Positions 26,623 through 34,657 of a stretch of DNA of 64,000 bases are shown in pieces. How positions within the stretch are numbered: position 1 is the stretch's first letter; each line of letters starts with the position of its first letter. The position numbers were made by a program, and so were the translations under genes. Origin of the DNA: Planctomycetota bacterium (GTDB lineage Bacteria > Planctomycetota > UBA1135 > UBA2386); assembly GCA_020638655.1 (NCBI GenBank), contig JACKIC010000007.1, positions 405,647-469,646 of the forward strand, given 5' to 3'. Under the pieces are notes generated by a model that made no database searches, was not told the origin of the DNA, and saw nothing but the letters and a program-made list of their open reading frames with translations.

Positions 26623-26779
26623 GTGACCGTGTCCCGGGCCCGGGAAGCCACCCTCGTGGTGACCTTCTCTCTCCGGGGATACCCCGGGGCATACCCGCAT
26701 CGCCATTCCGCTGCACGGAGCTTCGCGGCGCCGCGCGCCGGTGGGTCCGCGCTGGACCGACACGCCGGGGCACGGTCAC
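26623..26779 (+). ncRNA. Candidate retron msr-msd RNA upstream of the reverse transcriptase
   Basis: Bases 26623-26637 (GTGACCGTGTCCCGG) and 26765-26779 (CCGGGGCACGGTCAC) form a 15-bp stem with 14 Watson-Crick pairs and one G-U, enclosing 127 nt. This is the layout of the a1/a2 repeats of a retron transcript, and the a2 arm ends 17 nt before the reverse transcriptase ATG. An AGC at 26646-26648 just inside a1 could hold the branching guanosine. Further stems inside are 26671-26689 (8 bp, ATA loop), 26726-26740 (6 bp) and 26744-26758 (5 bp). The branch point and msr/msd border are not proven. High GC favours chance hairpins, but a 15-bp bracket with only one wobble is unlikely. Confidence 0.55.
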
Positions 26780-26796
26780 CTCTCCCCTATTCCCCG

Positions 26797-28134
26797 ATGG
26801 TCCTCTCCGCCAGCTCGCTGCCCCTTCGTCTGGCTCGGACCCTGCTGAGCCGGCCGTTCACATGGCAGGCCGTCGAGGAGGCGCTGGTGGACGCGCGCGG
26901 CGGGCCCGACCCCGGCCTGACACGGTTGGTGACGGTGCTGTTGCTGCGCCTTCGGGCGCTGCGCACACGCGCCAGGTCGCGGGCGGCGCTGCATGAACTG
27001 GTCGATTACCTCGACAACAGCCGCCGCGTCGAGCGGCTGTTCGGCGAGGTGGGGCCCGAGCTCGCCGAGTTGCCGCCGCCGACGATGCTGCCGTTGCCCG
27101 GCGCGCCCAAGCGGTGGCAGGTGCCCGCGATCACGACCGTGGCCCAGCTCGCCGACTGGCTGCGTGTGCAGCCTGACGAACTGCTTGCGTTGGCCTGCCG
27201 CTGGCGACAGGACCGCGAGCACCGCGACGACCGCCTGCAGCACTATCACCGCCGCTGGTTGCCACGTCGCGGCGGGCCGCCGCGGCTGCTCGAGGCGCCC
27301 AAGGCGCGCCTCAAGGCCGTGCAGCGGCGCATCCTGACCGGCATCCTGAACGCCGCGCCGCCGCACCGGGCCGCGCACGGCTTCGTGCGCGGCCGCGGCG
27401 TCGGCACGTTCGCGGCCGCCCACGTCGGCGCCGCTTGCGTGCTGCGGCTCGACGTCGCCGACTTCTTCGCGTCGGTGCGCGGGGCCCGGGTGCGCGGCGT
27501 GTTCCTCGCCATGGGCTATCCGATCGACGTCGCCGAATTGCTCGCCTGCCTGTGCACGACGCGGACGCCCGACCGGGTGTGTCATCGCGGCCTGCACGAC
27601 TTCGGCACGGTCGGCGCGGTGCTCGCGACGCGACTGCGCGCGCGGCACCTGCCGCAAGGGGCGCCGACCTCACCCGCGCTCGCCAACCTGGTGGCGTTCC
27701 ACCTCGACGCGCGCCTCACCGGGCTCGCGCGCCGCTTCGGGGCGCGCTACAGCCGCTACGCCGACGACCTGCTGTTCAGCGGTGTCGGCGCGTTCGTGCG
27801 CGGCGCCAACCGCCTTGCCGTCTACGTCGCCGCGGTGCTGCTGCAGGAGGGGTTCGCCGCCGCGCACCGCAAGACCCGGCGCATGCCGCAGGGCGTCGCC
27901 CAACACGCCGCGGGACTCGTGCTCAACGTGCACGGCGCCGTGCCGCGCCGCGAGCGCGAACGGCTCGAAGCGGTGCTCGTCAACTGCGTGCGGCACGGGC
28001 CGGCGTCGCAGAACCGCGTCGGTCGCGTGGACTTCGAGGCTCACCTGCGCGGGCGGATCGCCCATGTCGAACACCACCACGCCCCGCACGCTGCGCGGTT
28101 GTGGCGGTGGTTCGATCGCATCGTCTGGGAGTAG
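26797..28134 (+). CDS. Retron-type reverse transcriptase with N-terminal helical extension
   Basis: A 445-residue protein. Residues 1-150 form a helical region resembling the long N-termini of myxobacterial retron RTs. Then come ARLKAVQRRILTGILNAAP, HRAAHGF near 190-196, a degenerate NAxxH (FAAAH, ending at His 209), LDVADFF with Asp219 and Asp222, PQGAPTSP at 286-293, YSRYADD with the catalytic pair at 323-324, and AAGLVLN at 371-377 in place of the retron VTG motif. It should make RNA-templated DNA from the structured RNA upstream. ATG 26797 is preferred: a longer frame begins at GTG 26623, but that codon is inside the paired RNA and the extra sequence is not protein-like. No known retron effector is adjacent. 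Confidence 0.88.
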   Translation: MVLSASSLPLRLARTLLSRPFTWQAVEEALVDARGGPDPGLTRLVTVLLLRLRALRTRARSRAALHELVDYLDNSRRVERLFGEVGPELAELPPPTMLPLPGAPKRWQVPAITTVAQLADWLRVQPDELLALACRWRQDREHRDDRLQHYHRRWLPRRGGPPRLLEAPKARLKAVQRRILTGILNAAPPHRAAHGFVRGRGVGTFAAAHVGAACVLRLDVADFFASVRGARVRGVFLAMGYPIDVAELLACLCTTRTPDRVCHRGLHDFGTVGAVLATRLRARHLPQGAPTSPALANLVAFHLDARLTGLARRFGARYSRYADDLLFSGVGAFVRGANRLAVYVAAVLLQEGFAAAHRKTRRMPQGVAQHAAGLVLNVHGAVPRRERERLEAVLVNCVRHGPASQNRVGRVDFEAHLRGRIAHVEHHHAPHAARLWRWFDRIVWE

Positions 28135-28207
28135 CGCCGCGGCGCATCGGGGGCCGCGCGGATTGCGGGTTCGGCCCCAGGAAACGCGTCTCCAGGCGAA
28201 CAAGAGA

Positions 28208-28225
28208 CGGTCCCCTTCGGGACCG
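28208..28225 (+). terminator. Hairpin between the reverse transcriptase and the next gene
   Basis: CGGTCCC/GGGACCG with a CTTC loop, 73 bp after the reverse transcriptase stop and just before the AAGGAGG ribosome-binding site of the following gene. It has no T-run. It could end the RT transcript or shape the leader of the next gene. Confidence 0.35.
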
Positions 28226-28241
28226 ACAAGGAGGCATGAAG

Positions 28242-28760
28242 ATGAGACTTCACCAGCACGCGTTGGTCCTTGCCGCCGGAGCCCTGTGCCTGCAGGCGGC
28301 ACCGTGTCAGGGGCCGGAGTCTACGCAGGTGTTCAGCGCCCTGACGGGTGTCTCGATGACCGTGTTCGCCGAGGACGGCCCGGCGGGCTACCCGTGTGAG
28401 CCGTTTGCCTGTGCGCCGCACCACGTTCAGGCCAACCTCGGCAGTGTGCTCCCGGTCGAGATCTACGGTCGTCGCGGCACCTTCTACGCACTTCTCGGCG
28501 GCATGCCGACCCTCGGCTGTCAGCCGATCGGGGGCATCGGCGGCGCCTTGGCCCTGGGCAGCCCGGCCTTCACGCTCGGCTTCGGGCCGATCTCGGACCT
28601 GCCGCAGGGCGCGGCTTGTGACGTCGGCGTCGGCCAGACGTCGTTCGCGGTGCCTGCGGGAGCGTCGATCGACATGGCCTTCCGCCTGCAGGGGGCCAGC
28701 TTCTCGGTGATGGACGGCGGCCTCGTGTTCACCCGCGCGGTCGAAGTGCGCGTGTGGTGA
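28242..28760 (+). CDS. Small secreted protein of unknown function
   Basis: A 172-residue protein with a signal peptide (VLAAGALCLQAAPCQ). Short beta strands and six Cys, including YPCEPFACAPHH and PTLGCQPIGG, suggest a disulphide-stabilised exported domain. The end, SFAVPAGASIDMAFRLQGAS, loosely resembles the C-terminal module of the proteins at 15580 and 25020. ATG 28242 is preferred over ATG 28236 because AAGGAGG lies 7 nt upstream of it. It does not resemble any known retron effector, so co-location with the reverse transcriptase is probably incidental. Confidence 0.65.
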   Translation: MRLHQHALVLAAGALCLQAAPCQGPESTQVFSALTGVSMTVFAEDGPAGYPCEPFACAPHHVQANLGSVLPVEIYGRRGTFYALLGGMPTLGCQPIGGIGGALALGSPAFTLGFGPISDLPQGAACDVGVGQTSFAVPAGASIDMAFRLQGASFSVMDGGLVFTRAVEVRVW

Positions 28761-28793
28761 GCGGTGCCTGGCGCGCGCGAGCGATCGCGCGCG

Positions 28794-29675
28794 TCAGACC
28801 CGGTCCGGATCCTGGCCGCGCAACACCGAGTTGCCGTCGAAGGTCTCGCGCAGGTTGGCGCGCGCCGGCTGCTGCAGCATCTGCTCGCTGATGCGGCCGC
28901 TCTGCGCGAAGAAGCCGATCGGGTTCTTCCACACGAGCTGCTCGATCTTGCTGCGCGGCACGCCGGCCTGCTCGAGCTTGACCACCGTGCGCGGCACCAT
29001 CATGGGGTCGCTGACGCCCCAGTCGGCGGCGCTGTTGATGACGAAGCGCTCGACGCCGTACTCGAGCACGATCGCGACCATGCGCGCGGGGTCCATCTTG
29101 GTGTTGGGGTAGATCGAGAAGCCCGACCAGCAACCCAGGTCGCGCGTGATCTTGATCGTCTCCTCGTTGCCGTGGTCGAGCAGCAGCTTCTGCATCGGGA
29201 AGTTCTGCTCCTTGACGATCGCGATGCAGCGCTCGAAGCCCTTCTTCTTGTCGCGGTGCGGAGTGTGCACGAGCACCGGCAGATCGTGGCGCTTGGCGAG
29301 CTCGAGCTGCTCGGCCATGAACTTCTCCTCGGTCTTGGTCTGGTCGTCGAGGCCGATCTCGCCGACGCCGACGCAGCTGTCCTTCTCGCAGTAGCGGGGC
29401 AGGATCGCGAGCACGTCCTTGTTGACGCGGTCGTCGTTGGCCTCGCGCGGGTTGAGCCCCATGGTGCAGAAGTGGTGGATGCCGAACTGCTGCGCGCGGT
29501 GCCGCTCCCAGCCGATCAGCGTCTCGAAGTAGTCGACGAAGGTGCCGACCGAGGTGCGGTTCTGGCCGAGCCAGAACGCCGGTTCGAGCACGCCGCGCAC
29601 GCCCGCGAGCGCAAGGCGCTCGTAGTCGTCGGTGATGCGGCTGAACATGTGGATGTGCGGTTCGAAGATCAGCAT
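28794..29675 (-). CDS. TatD-family hydrolase, EboB-like
   Basis: A 293-residue amidohydrolase-fold protein. EPHIHMFSR at the N terminus gives the His-x-His metal site, VGVGEIGLDD the metal Glu region, LPVLVHTPHRDKKKGFERCI a His, and KLLLDHGNEETI a further His. It is related to TatD, but its length and the partner suggest EboB of the ebo cluster. It starts 14 bp after the EboA-like gene, so it is the second gene of the pair. ATG 29675 starts at the catalytic domain. Confidence 0.8.
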   Translation of the reverse strand: MLIFEPHIHMFSRITDDYERLALAGVRGVLEPAFWLGQNRTSVGTFVDYFETLIGWERHRAQQFGIHHFCTMGLNPREANDDRVNKDVLAILPRYCEKDSCVGVGEIGLDDQTKTEEKFMAEQLELAKRHDLPVLVHTPHRDKKKGFERCIAIVKEQNFPMQKLLLDHGNEETIKITRDLGCWSGFSIYPNTKMDPARMVAIVLEYGVERFVINSAADWGVSDPMMVPRTVVKLEQAGVPRSKIEQLVWKNPIGFFAQSGRISEQMLQQPARANLRETFDGNSVLRGQDPDRV

Positions 29676-29689
29676 CGGAGTAGGTCGGG

Positions 29690-30511
29690 TCAGGCGAGGC
29701 AGCGCTGCAGGATGGCGCGGATGTCGGCGCGCGGCTCGCGCGGCAGGCGCTCCTCCGCGAACGCGAACAGGTCCTTGCGGCCCAGGGCCAGCAGGCCCTC
29801 GGCGGCCGCGGCGCGCACGCCGTCGTCGCCGTGTTCGAGGCCGCCGACGAGGCGGGCGGCGCTGCCGGCCGTGGGGGCGAGGCCGATCATGCGCCATGTG
29901 TCGCGCCAGACGGCGCGGCCGGCGGCCTCGCGTTCGGTGGCGAGGTCCTGCAGCATCGTCGACAGCCCCGGGTTGGCGTGGCGCTCGGCGAACAGGCAGC
30001 GCGCCAGCGGCAGGTCGAGGAAGGCCAGCTTGAGCAGCACGCGGTTGGCGACGTCCGGTTCGAAGCCCGGCTGGCCGACGGTGCGCGCGAACAGGTCGCC
30101 GTCGCAGAGCGCGGCTTCGACGTGCACCAGCATGTTGGTGCGCTGCGCCTCGCCGAACATGCGCACCGTGATCGGGCCGACCGGCAGCACGTGCAGCGCG
30201 CGCAGCAGCATCGTGCGTTCTTCGATGTCGCCATGCTGGTAGAGGTCGAACAGCTCGTCGTCACTGGCCTCGCAGCGGATCAGCAGGTCCGCCGCGGCGA
30301 GGTCGCACGGGCGGAAGGCGTCGAGGTCGATGGTGGCGTCGCCGACGCGGGTGCGGCCGCCGCCGAGGTGGTTGCGGCCCAGGCGCCGCGGCAGGCCGGG
30401 GAACACCACCGGCAGGTGGCTGCGGTCGGCCAGCACCTTGGCGAACTCGGCGTCGGCGCCGGCCGCGGCCGGGCCCAGGAGGGTGGCGAGCTGTTCGTGC
30501 ATGCGGGACAT
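29690..30511 (-). CDS. EboA domain-containing protein
   Basis: A 273-residue alpha-helical protein. The family pattern can be seen: ERTMLLRALHVLPVGPITVR, EAQRTNMLVHVEAAL, NRVLLKLAFLDLPLARCLF, ERHANPGLSTMLQDLATERE and WRDTWRMIGL. EboA is the first protein of the ebo cluster, which in cyanobacteria helps a metabolite precursor reach the periplasm. Only the EboA and EboB counterparts are here; genes like EboC to EboF are not. The last 70 residues, with VRAAAAEGLLALGRKDLFAF, resemble a HEAT-type turn. It diverges from lgt. Confidence 0.75.
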   Translation of the reverse strand: MSRMHEQLATLLGPAAAGADAEFAKVLADRSHLPVVFPGLPRRLGRNHLGGGRTRVGDATIDLDAFRPCDLAAADLLIRCEASDDELFDLYQHGDIEERTMLLRALHVLPVGPITVRMFGEAQRTNMLVHVEAALCDGDLFARTVGQPGFEPDVANRVLLKLAFLDLPLARCLFAERHANPGLSTMLQDLATEREAAGRAVWRDTWRMIGLAPTAGSAARLVGGLEHGDDGVRAAAAEGLLALGRKDLFAFAEERLPREPRADIRAILQRCLA

Positions 30512-30601
30512 GGGGGCGAGCAGGATAACGAAAGGCGGCGCCGGAGTCGCGGGTGCATCCTGCGTGTGGCGACCCGGCGCGGTCGCCGCTAGTGTGCGCC
30601 G

Positions 30602-31642
30602 ATGGACTTCCCCGGTTGGGATCCGGTGCTGCTGGACATCCCGCTGCTGCCGATCGACGTGCGCTGGTACGGCCTGATGTACGTGGTCGGCTTCATCTGC
30701 GCACAGTGGATACTCACGCGCCTGGCGCGCCGTCAGTTCTTCCCGGTGCCGCCCGAGGCGGCCGGCGACCTGGTGTTCTACTGCGTGTTCGGCGTGCTCC
30801 TCGGCGGCCGCACGGGCTACGCGCTGTTCTACGACCACTCGCTGCTCAACCCGCTGCAGTTCGTGCAGGTCTGGCGCGGCGGGCTGGCCTTCCACGGCGG
30901 TCTCGGCGGCGTCGCGATCGCGGCCTGGTTGTTCTGCCGCAAGTACAAGATCGGCTGGGGCCGCACCGCCGACGCGCTGGCCCTCGCGGTGACGCCCGGC
31001 ATCTTCGCGGTGCGCGTCGCCAACTTCATCAACGGCGAGCTGTTCGGGCGCGTGACCGAGAAGGGCGTCGGCTGGGCGATGCAGTTTCCGACCGACCCGA
31101 TGGCGATGAAGTTGATGGGGCTGTCCGACGCGTGGACGATGCGCGACCGCGAGCTCTGCCTGCAGGTGGCCTACGGCAAACGCACCTGGGAGAGCGTGCA
31201 GGGCCTGCTCAGTGAGGTCGACCAGTTCGGCGGCAAGATCGACTGGGCCGAGATCGCGCCGCGCCTGGACTGGGCCAAGGTCAAGGCCATGACCGACGCC
31301 GCCGGTCATCCGCTGGTGCCGTTCCGGCACCCGTCGCAGCTCTACGAGGGACTCGGCGAAGGCCTGCTGCTCGGGCTGGTGCTGCTCACGCTCTATCTGG
31401 TCACGCGCAAGCGGCCGCTGCGCGCCGGCAACTACACGGCCGTGTTCCTGCTCGGCTACGCCGCGGCGCGCATCTCGCTCGAGAACGTGCGCCAGCCGGA
31501 CGCGATCTTCGGCCCCGTGGGCACGGTGTTCCTGGGCATGACCATGGGGCAGACGCTGAGCGTCGGCATGGTCGTCGGTGCGGTCCTGATCCTGGTCTGG
31601 CCCTACCTGCGCCGTGGCTCCAGGAGCCGCGGTGGGGAATAA
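30602..31642 (+). CDS. lgt: Prolipoprotein diacylglyceryl transferase
   Basis: A 346-residue inner-membrane enzyme that transfers diacylglycerol from phosphatidylglycerol to the lipobox Cys. About seven membrane helices are present. VRWYGLMYVVGF, FHGGLGGVAIAAWLFCRKY, the signature RVANFINGELFGR, HPSQLYEGLGEG and GYAAARISLENVRQPD are conserved. About 70 residues are inserted between FPTDPMAM and FRHPSQLYE, so the protein is longer than the usual 260-290. It is followed 61 bp later by a large lipoprotein. Confidence 0.95.
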   Translation: MDFPGWDPVLLDIPLLPIDVRWYGLMYVVGFICAQWILTRLARRQFFPVPPEAAGDLVFYCVFGVLLGGRTGYALFYDHSLLNPLQFVQVWRGGLAFHGGLGGVAIAAWLFCRKYKIGWGRTADALALAVTPGIFAVRVANFINGELFGRVTEKGVGWAMQFPTDPMAMKLMGLSDAWTMRDRELCLQVAYGKRTWESVQGLLSEVDQFGGKIDWAEIAPRLDWAKVKAMTDAAGHPLVPFRHPSQLYEGLGEGLLLGLVLLTLYLVTRKRPLRAGNYTAVFLLGYAAARISLENVRQPDAIFGPVGTVFLGMTMGQTLSVGMVVGAVLILVWPYLRRGSRSRGGE

Positions 31643-31703
31643 TCGGTGACCGCGGTCCGTCTGCCGCTACTGCACCCGTCTGCCAGCACTCCGCGTCCCT
31701 AGA

Positions 31704-34580
31704 ATGCGCCAGCTCCTCGCCCTTTCTCTCGCTGCCATCGGCCTGTTCGCGACCGGTTGTGACAACGTCGGGCGCGCCTTCGACCGCGACGTGACGCCGG
31801 GCAACCCGGGCACGAATACCGGCGAGGTGATCGTCGAGCCGGTGCCGGTCGGTGGCGACGTGCGCGACGGGCGGCCCAAGGTCAAGGCGACGTTCCCCGA
31901 CGGCGGCGGCTGGCCGACCACGGTGCCGATCGTGGTCGAGTTCAGCGAGAGCGTCAACCAGACGTCGATCGCGCCGACCTCGGAGAACGGCGTCGACGGG
32001 CGCATCATCGTGCGGGTCGTCGGCACCAACCAGGCGCTGCCCTGCCAATACCAGTTCATCGCCGGCGGCAAGGTGCTGGTGATGGAGCCGACGCCGACCC
32101 TGTCGAACGCGCAGAACCCGAGCTACGAGGTCGTGCTGCTGCCCGACGCCCGCGACTGCGACGGCGTGCGCTTCCAGGTCCCCGCCGAGGGCACGGTGCT
32201 GAGCACGTTCCAGGTGAACCAGGCGGAGTCGCAGACCGACGGGCGCATCTTGACGACCTTCCCGCGCGACAACCAGCGCGACGGCATTCGCACCACGGAC
32301 TACTGGGTGATCTTCGATCGCCCCGCGAACACCGCTTCGATCACGCCCACGAGCCTCTTCCTGCGACCGCAGGGCGGCAGCGCGCTCGCCGGCGACATCG
32401 ACGTGCCGCTCGAGATCGCCACGATCCCCGACCCGCGCATCGTCCGGTTCTCGCCGGCCAGCGACCTCGCGGCGTCGACGCGCTTCGAGCTCGTCGTCGA
32501 CGACACGATCACCTTCGGCGCCGACGGCACGCTCGACTTCAAGGGCCGCACGCCGTACGCGACGTTCGACACGATCGGGCCGGTCGCGCCGACCGCGGTC
32601 GCGCTGCAGAACTTCTCCGTCGGCTACCCCGACAAGATCAACATCGACAACCTCGACACCGTGATGCTCGCGGTGACGACCGCGGCCGATGCGGAGGCCG
32701 GCGACCGGGTGGTGGCGCGCATCTACGGCGGCGACGCGAGCACGACGCCGACCAACGACCAGGCGTTCGTCGAGCGCTCGGTCTCGCTGACCGTCGGGGG
32801 AGCCCAGACCGTCGCGGTCGACTTCACCGGCGCGCTGGGTACGTTGACGTCGCCGAAGTTCGACGATGGGGATGTCCTGTTCGCGGTGCAGACGCGGCGC
32901 GGCAGCCAGCAGTCGGGCTTCTCGCACAACGCGAGCAGCGCCGAGCCGCGTTTCGACATCACGCGACCGACGCTGACCCAGGCCGGCCCGCCGGGAACCA
33001 GCGCGACGGACTTCCTGACCGACCAGGAGCAGTTCACGTTCTTCGGCGTCGCCAGCGAGGAGATCGGCGAAGCCACGCTGACCGCCAACAGCCTGACCGC
33101 GACGATGTTCGCCTCGTCGGCGGACGGCCGCTTCGTGATGCGGCCGATCCTGATCGAACGGCAGAGCGCGCCGCTGGCCTACTCCCTGCTGCTCACCGAC
33201 TCCGCGGGCAACATGGCGACGGCCGCGATCACCGGCAACGTGCTGCAGCGCGGCCTGGTCACCGGCGCGCTGGCGGGCACGCTGACGGTCGAGGCCTACG
33301 ACGACGCCACGCTGCTGCCGATCGTCGGCGCCAGCGTGCTCGTCGACCCGGGCGTGCCCACGGTCCCGGCGACCGGGCAGCTGCTCGGTACGACCGGCGT
33401 CGACGGTCGCGTCTCGTTCACCGTGGCGGGCAGCTCGCACACGGTGACCATCGTGCGCGCCGGCTACGACCTGGTCAGCTTCTACGACACGTCGGCGTCG
33501 TTCGTCTCGCTGCCGCTGCGGCCGCAGACGGATGCGGTGGCGACGTTCAACGGCAACGTCGTGTTCGCACAGGCTGCGGGCACCACGGCGCTGCTCGGCA
33601 ACAGCGCGCTCGACGATCCGGCCGTCCTGGCGGTCGCGACCACGAGTGCGGCGCCGAACACGATCCCCGATACGGCGATCCGCCCCGCGCGCCCGCAGGT
33701 GATCACGTCGTTCGGCGGTTCGATCGAGCCGACCGCGACGCCGACCTTCAGCCTGCTCGCGTATCAGATGCTCGGGTCGACGCTGCTGGTGCCGACGCCG
33801 CCCGCGGCGCCGGGTGTCGGCGGCGCCGTCTCGCGGCAGAGCCTGGCGATGATCCCGAGCACCGGATCCGTCAGCAACCACACGATGACGCACACCGTCG
33901 ACTTCGCGCTGGCGACGGGCCTGGACACGGCGAACCTCGTCGGCGGCGCGCCGATCGTGCGCCCGATGGTGTCGCTGAACGGGTTCGGCGGTCAGGTGCT
34001 CAACGGCATCGGCTTCGTCACGCCGGGTAGCGGCGCGGCCTACTCGATCACCTGGGACTTCGGTCTCGCGGCGGGCGTCGGGCTCGGCGTGTTCACGCCC
34101 TACCAGTGGGTGGCGACCCAGGCGCGCGACACCAGCGGCCGCATCAGCCGCCACCGGGCGCTCTACCTGGTGACGCTGTTCAACTTCCTGGCTGCGCCGC
34201 CGGCGATCCCGACCGTGACCGCGCCGGGCGGGCCGGCGACCGGCTCTCCCAGTGTGGAGTTCAACGACGTCGTCAACAGCGCGCCGGTGCCCGATGGCCT
34301 GGGTGCCTCGGTGGTCACCGTGACCGACGCCGCCGGCCGCAGCTGGCGCCTCTTCGTCGCCGACAACGACGTCGCGACCGGTACCAACGTCGTGCAGTAC
34401 CCCGATCTGGCGACCAACAGCGTCGCCGGGCTGGCCGCGGGCGTCTGGACCGCCGTGGTGGAGTCGCGGGTGTTCTTCCCGATCCCGAGCGCGACACCGA
34501 ACGACTTCGTGTTGTCGGAGCAGCGGCGCCAGGAGATCACCTACTCGCGCTCGGCGGGCCAGGAGATCACCGTCCAGTAG
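31704..34580 (+). CDS. Large lipoprotein with bacterial Ig-like and carboxypeptidase-regulatory-like domains
   Basis: A 958-residue protein with lipobox FATGCD at about residue 19. Residues 50-160 (PIVVEFSESVNQTSIAPTS) and 175-300 (YWVIFDRPANTASITPTS) look like two SbsA-type Ig domains. Around residues 515-605, GTLTVEAYDDATLLPIVGAS and TTGVDGRVSFTVAGSSHTV suggest a CarboxypepD-regulatory-like fold. A final 300 residues contain further beta repeats. It is probably surface anchored and may take part in adhesion or cell envelope assembly. It needs Lgt, which is encoded just upstream. The last bases of the gene are repeated after the stop. Confidence 0.82.
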   Translation: MRQLLALSLAAIGLFATGCDNVGRAFDRDVTPGNPGTNTGEVIVEPVPVGGDVRDGRPKVKATFPDGGGWPTTVPIVVEFSESVNQTSIAPTSENGVDGRIIVRVVGTNQALPCQYQFIAGGKVLVMEPTPTLSNAQNPSYEVVLLPDARDCDGVRFQVPAEGTVLSTFQVNQAESQTDGRILTTFPRDNQRDGIRTTDYWVIFDRPANTASITPTSLFLRPQGGSALAGDIDVPLEIATIPDPRIVRFSPASDLAASTRFELVVDDTITFGADGTLDFKGRTPYATFDTIGPVAPTAVALQNFSVGYPDKINIDNLDTVMLAVTTAADAEAGDRVVARIYGGDASTTPTNDQAFVERSVSLTVGGAQTVAVDFTGALGTLTSPKFDDGDVLFAVQTRRGSQQSGFSHNASSAEPRFDITRPTLTQAGPPGTSATDFLTDQEQFTFFGVASEEIGEATLTANSLTATMFASSADGRFVMRPILIERQSAPLAYSLLLTDSAGNMATAAITGNVLQRGLVTGALAGTLTVEAYDDATLLPIVGASVLVDPGVPTVPATGQLLGTTGVDGRVSFTVAGSSHTVTIVRAGYDLVSFYDTSASFVSLPLRPQTDAVATFNGNVVFAQAAGTTALLGNSALDDPAVLAVATTSAAPNTIPDTAIRPARPQVITSFGGSIEPTATPTFSLLAYQMLGSTLLVPTPPAAPGVGGAVSRQSLAMIPSTGSVSNHTMTHTVDFALATGLDTANLVGGAPIVRPMVSLNGFGGQVLNGIGFVTPGSGAAYSITWDFGLAAGVGLGVFTPYQWVATQARDTSGRISRHRALYLVTLFNFLAAPPAIPTVTAPGGPATGSPSVEFNDVVNSAPVPDGLGASVVTVTDAAGRSWRLFVADNDVATGTNVVQYPDLATNSVAGLAAGVWTAVVESRVFFPIPSATPNDFVLSEQRRQEITYSRSAGQEITVQ

Positions 34581-34607
34581 CAGCGGGCGGTGAGCACCGT
34601 CCAGTAG
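34568..34607 (+). repeat. 13-bp direct repeat around a stop codon
   Basis: CACCGTCCAGTAG occurs at 34568-34580, where TAG is the stop of the large lipoprotein, and again exactly at 34595-34607. The 14 bases between are unrelated. It echoes the tandem duplication across the stop at 8045-8076. Confidence 0.8.
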
Positions 34608-34657
34608 TGAGGCTGCGCGACTGCAGCGCGGCCTCGGCCCGACCGATGGGAGAAGGC

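Noticed and set aside
26632..26645. A perfect 14-bp palindrome (TCCCGGGCCCGGGA) as a separate operator
   Set aside because: It overlaps the 5' arm of the larger stem, and short GC palindromes are frequent here. It may be an alternative fold, but not a feature I can support on its own.
26623..26796. N-terminal extension of the reverse transcriptase starting at GTG 26623
   Set aside because: The start codon falls inside the paired RNA arm and the 58 extra residues are not protein-like; ATG 26797 fits better.
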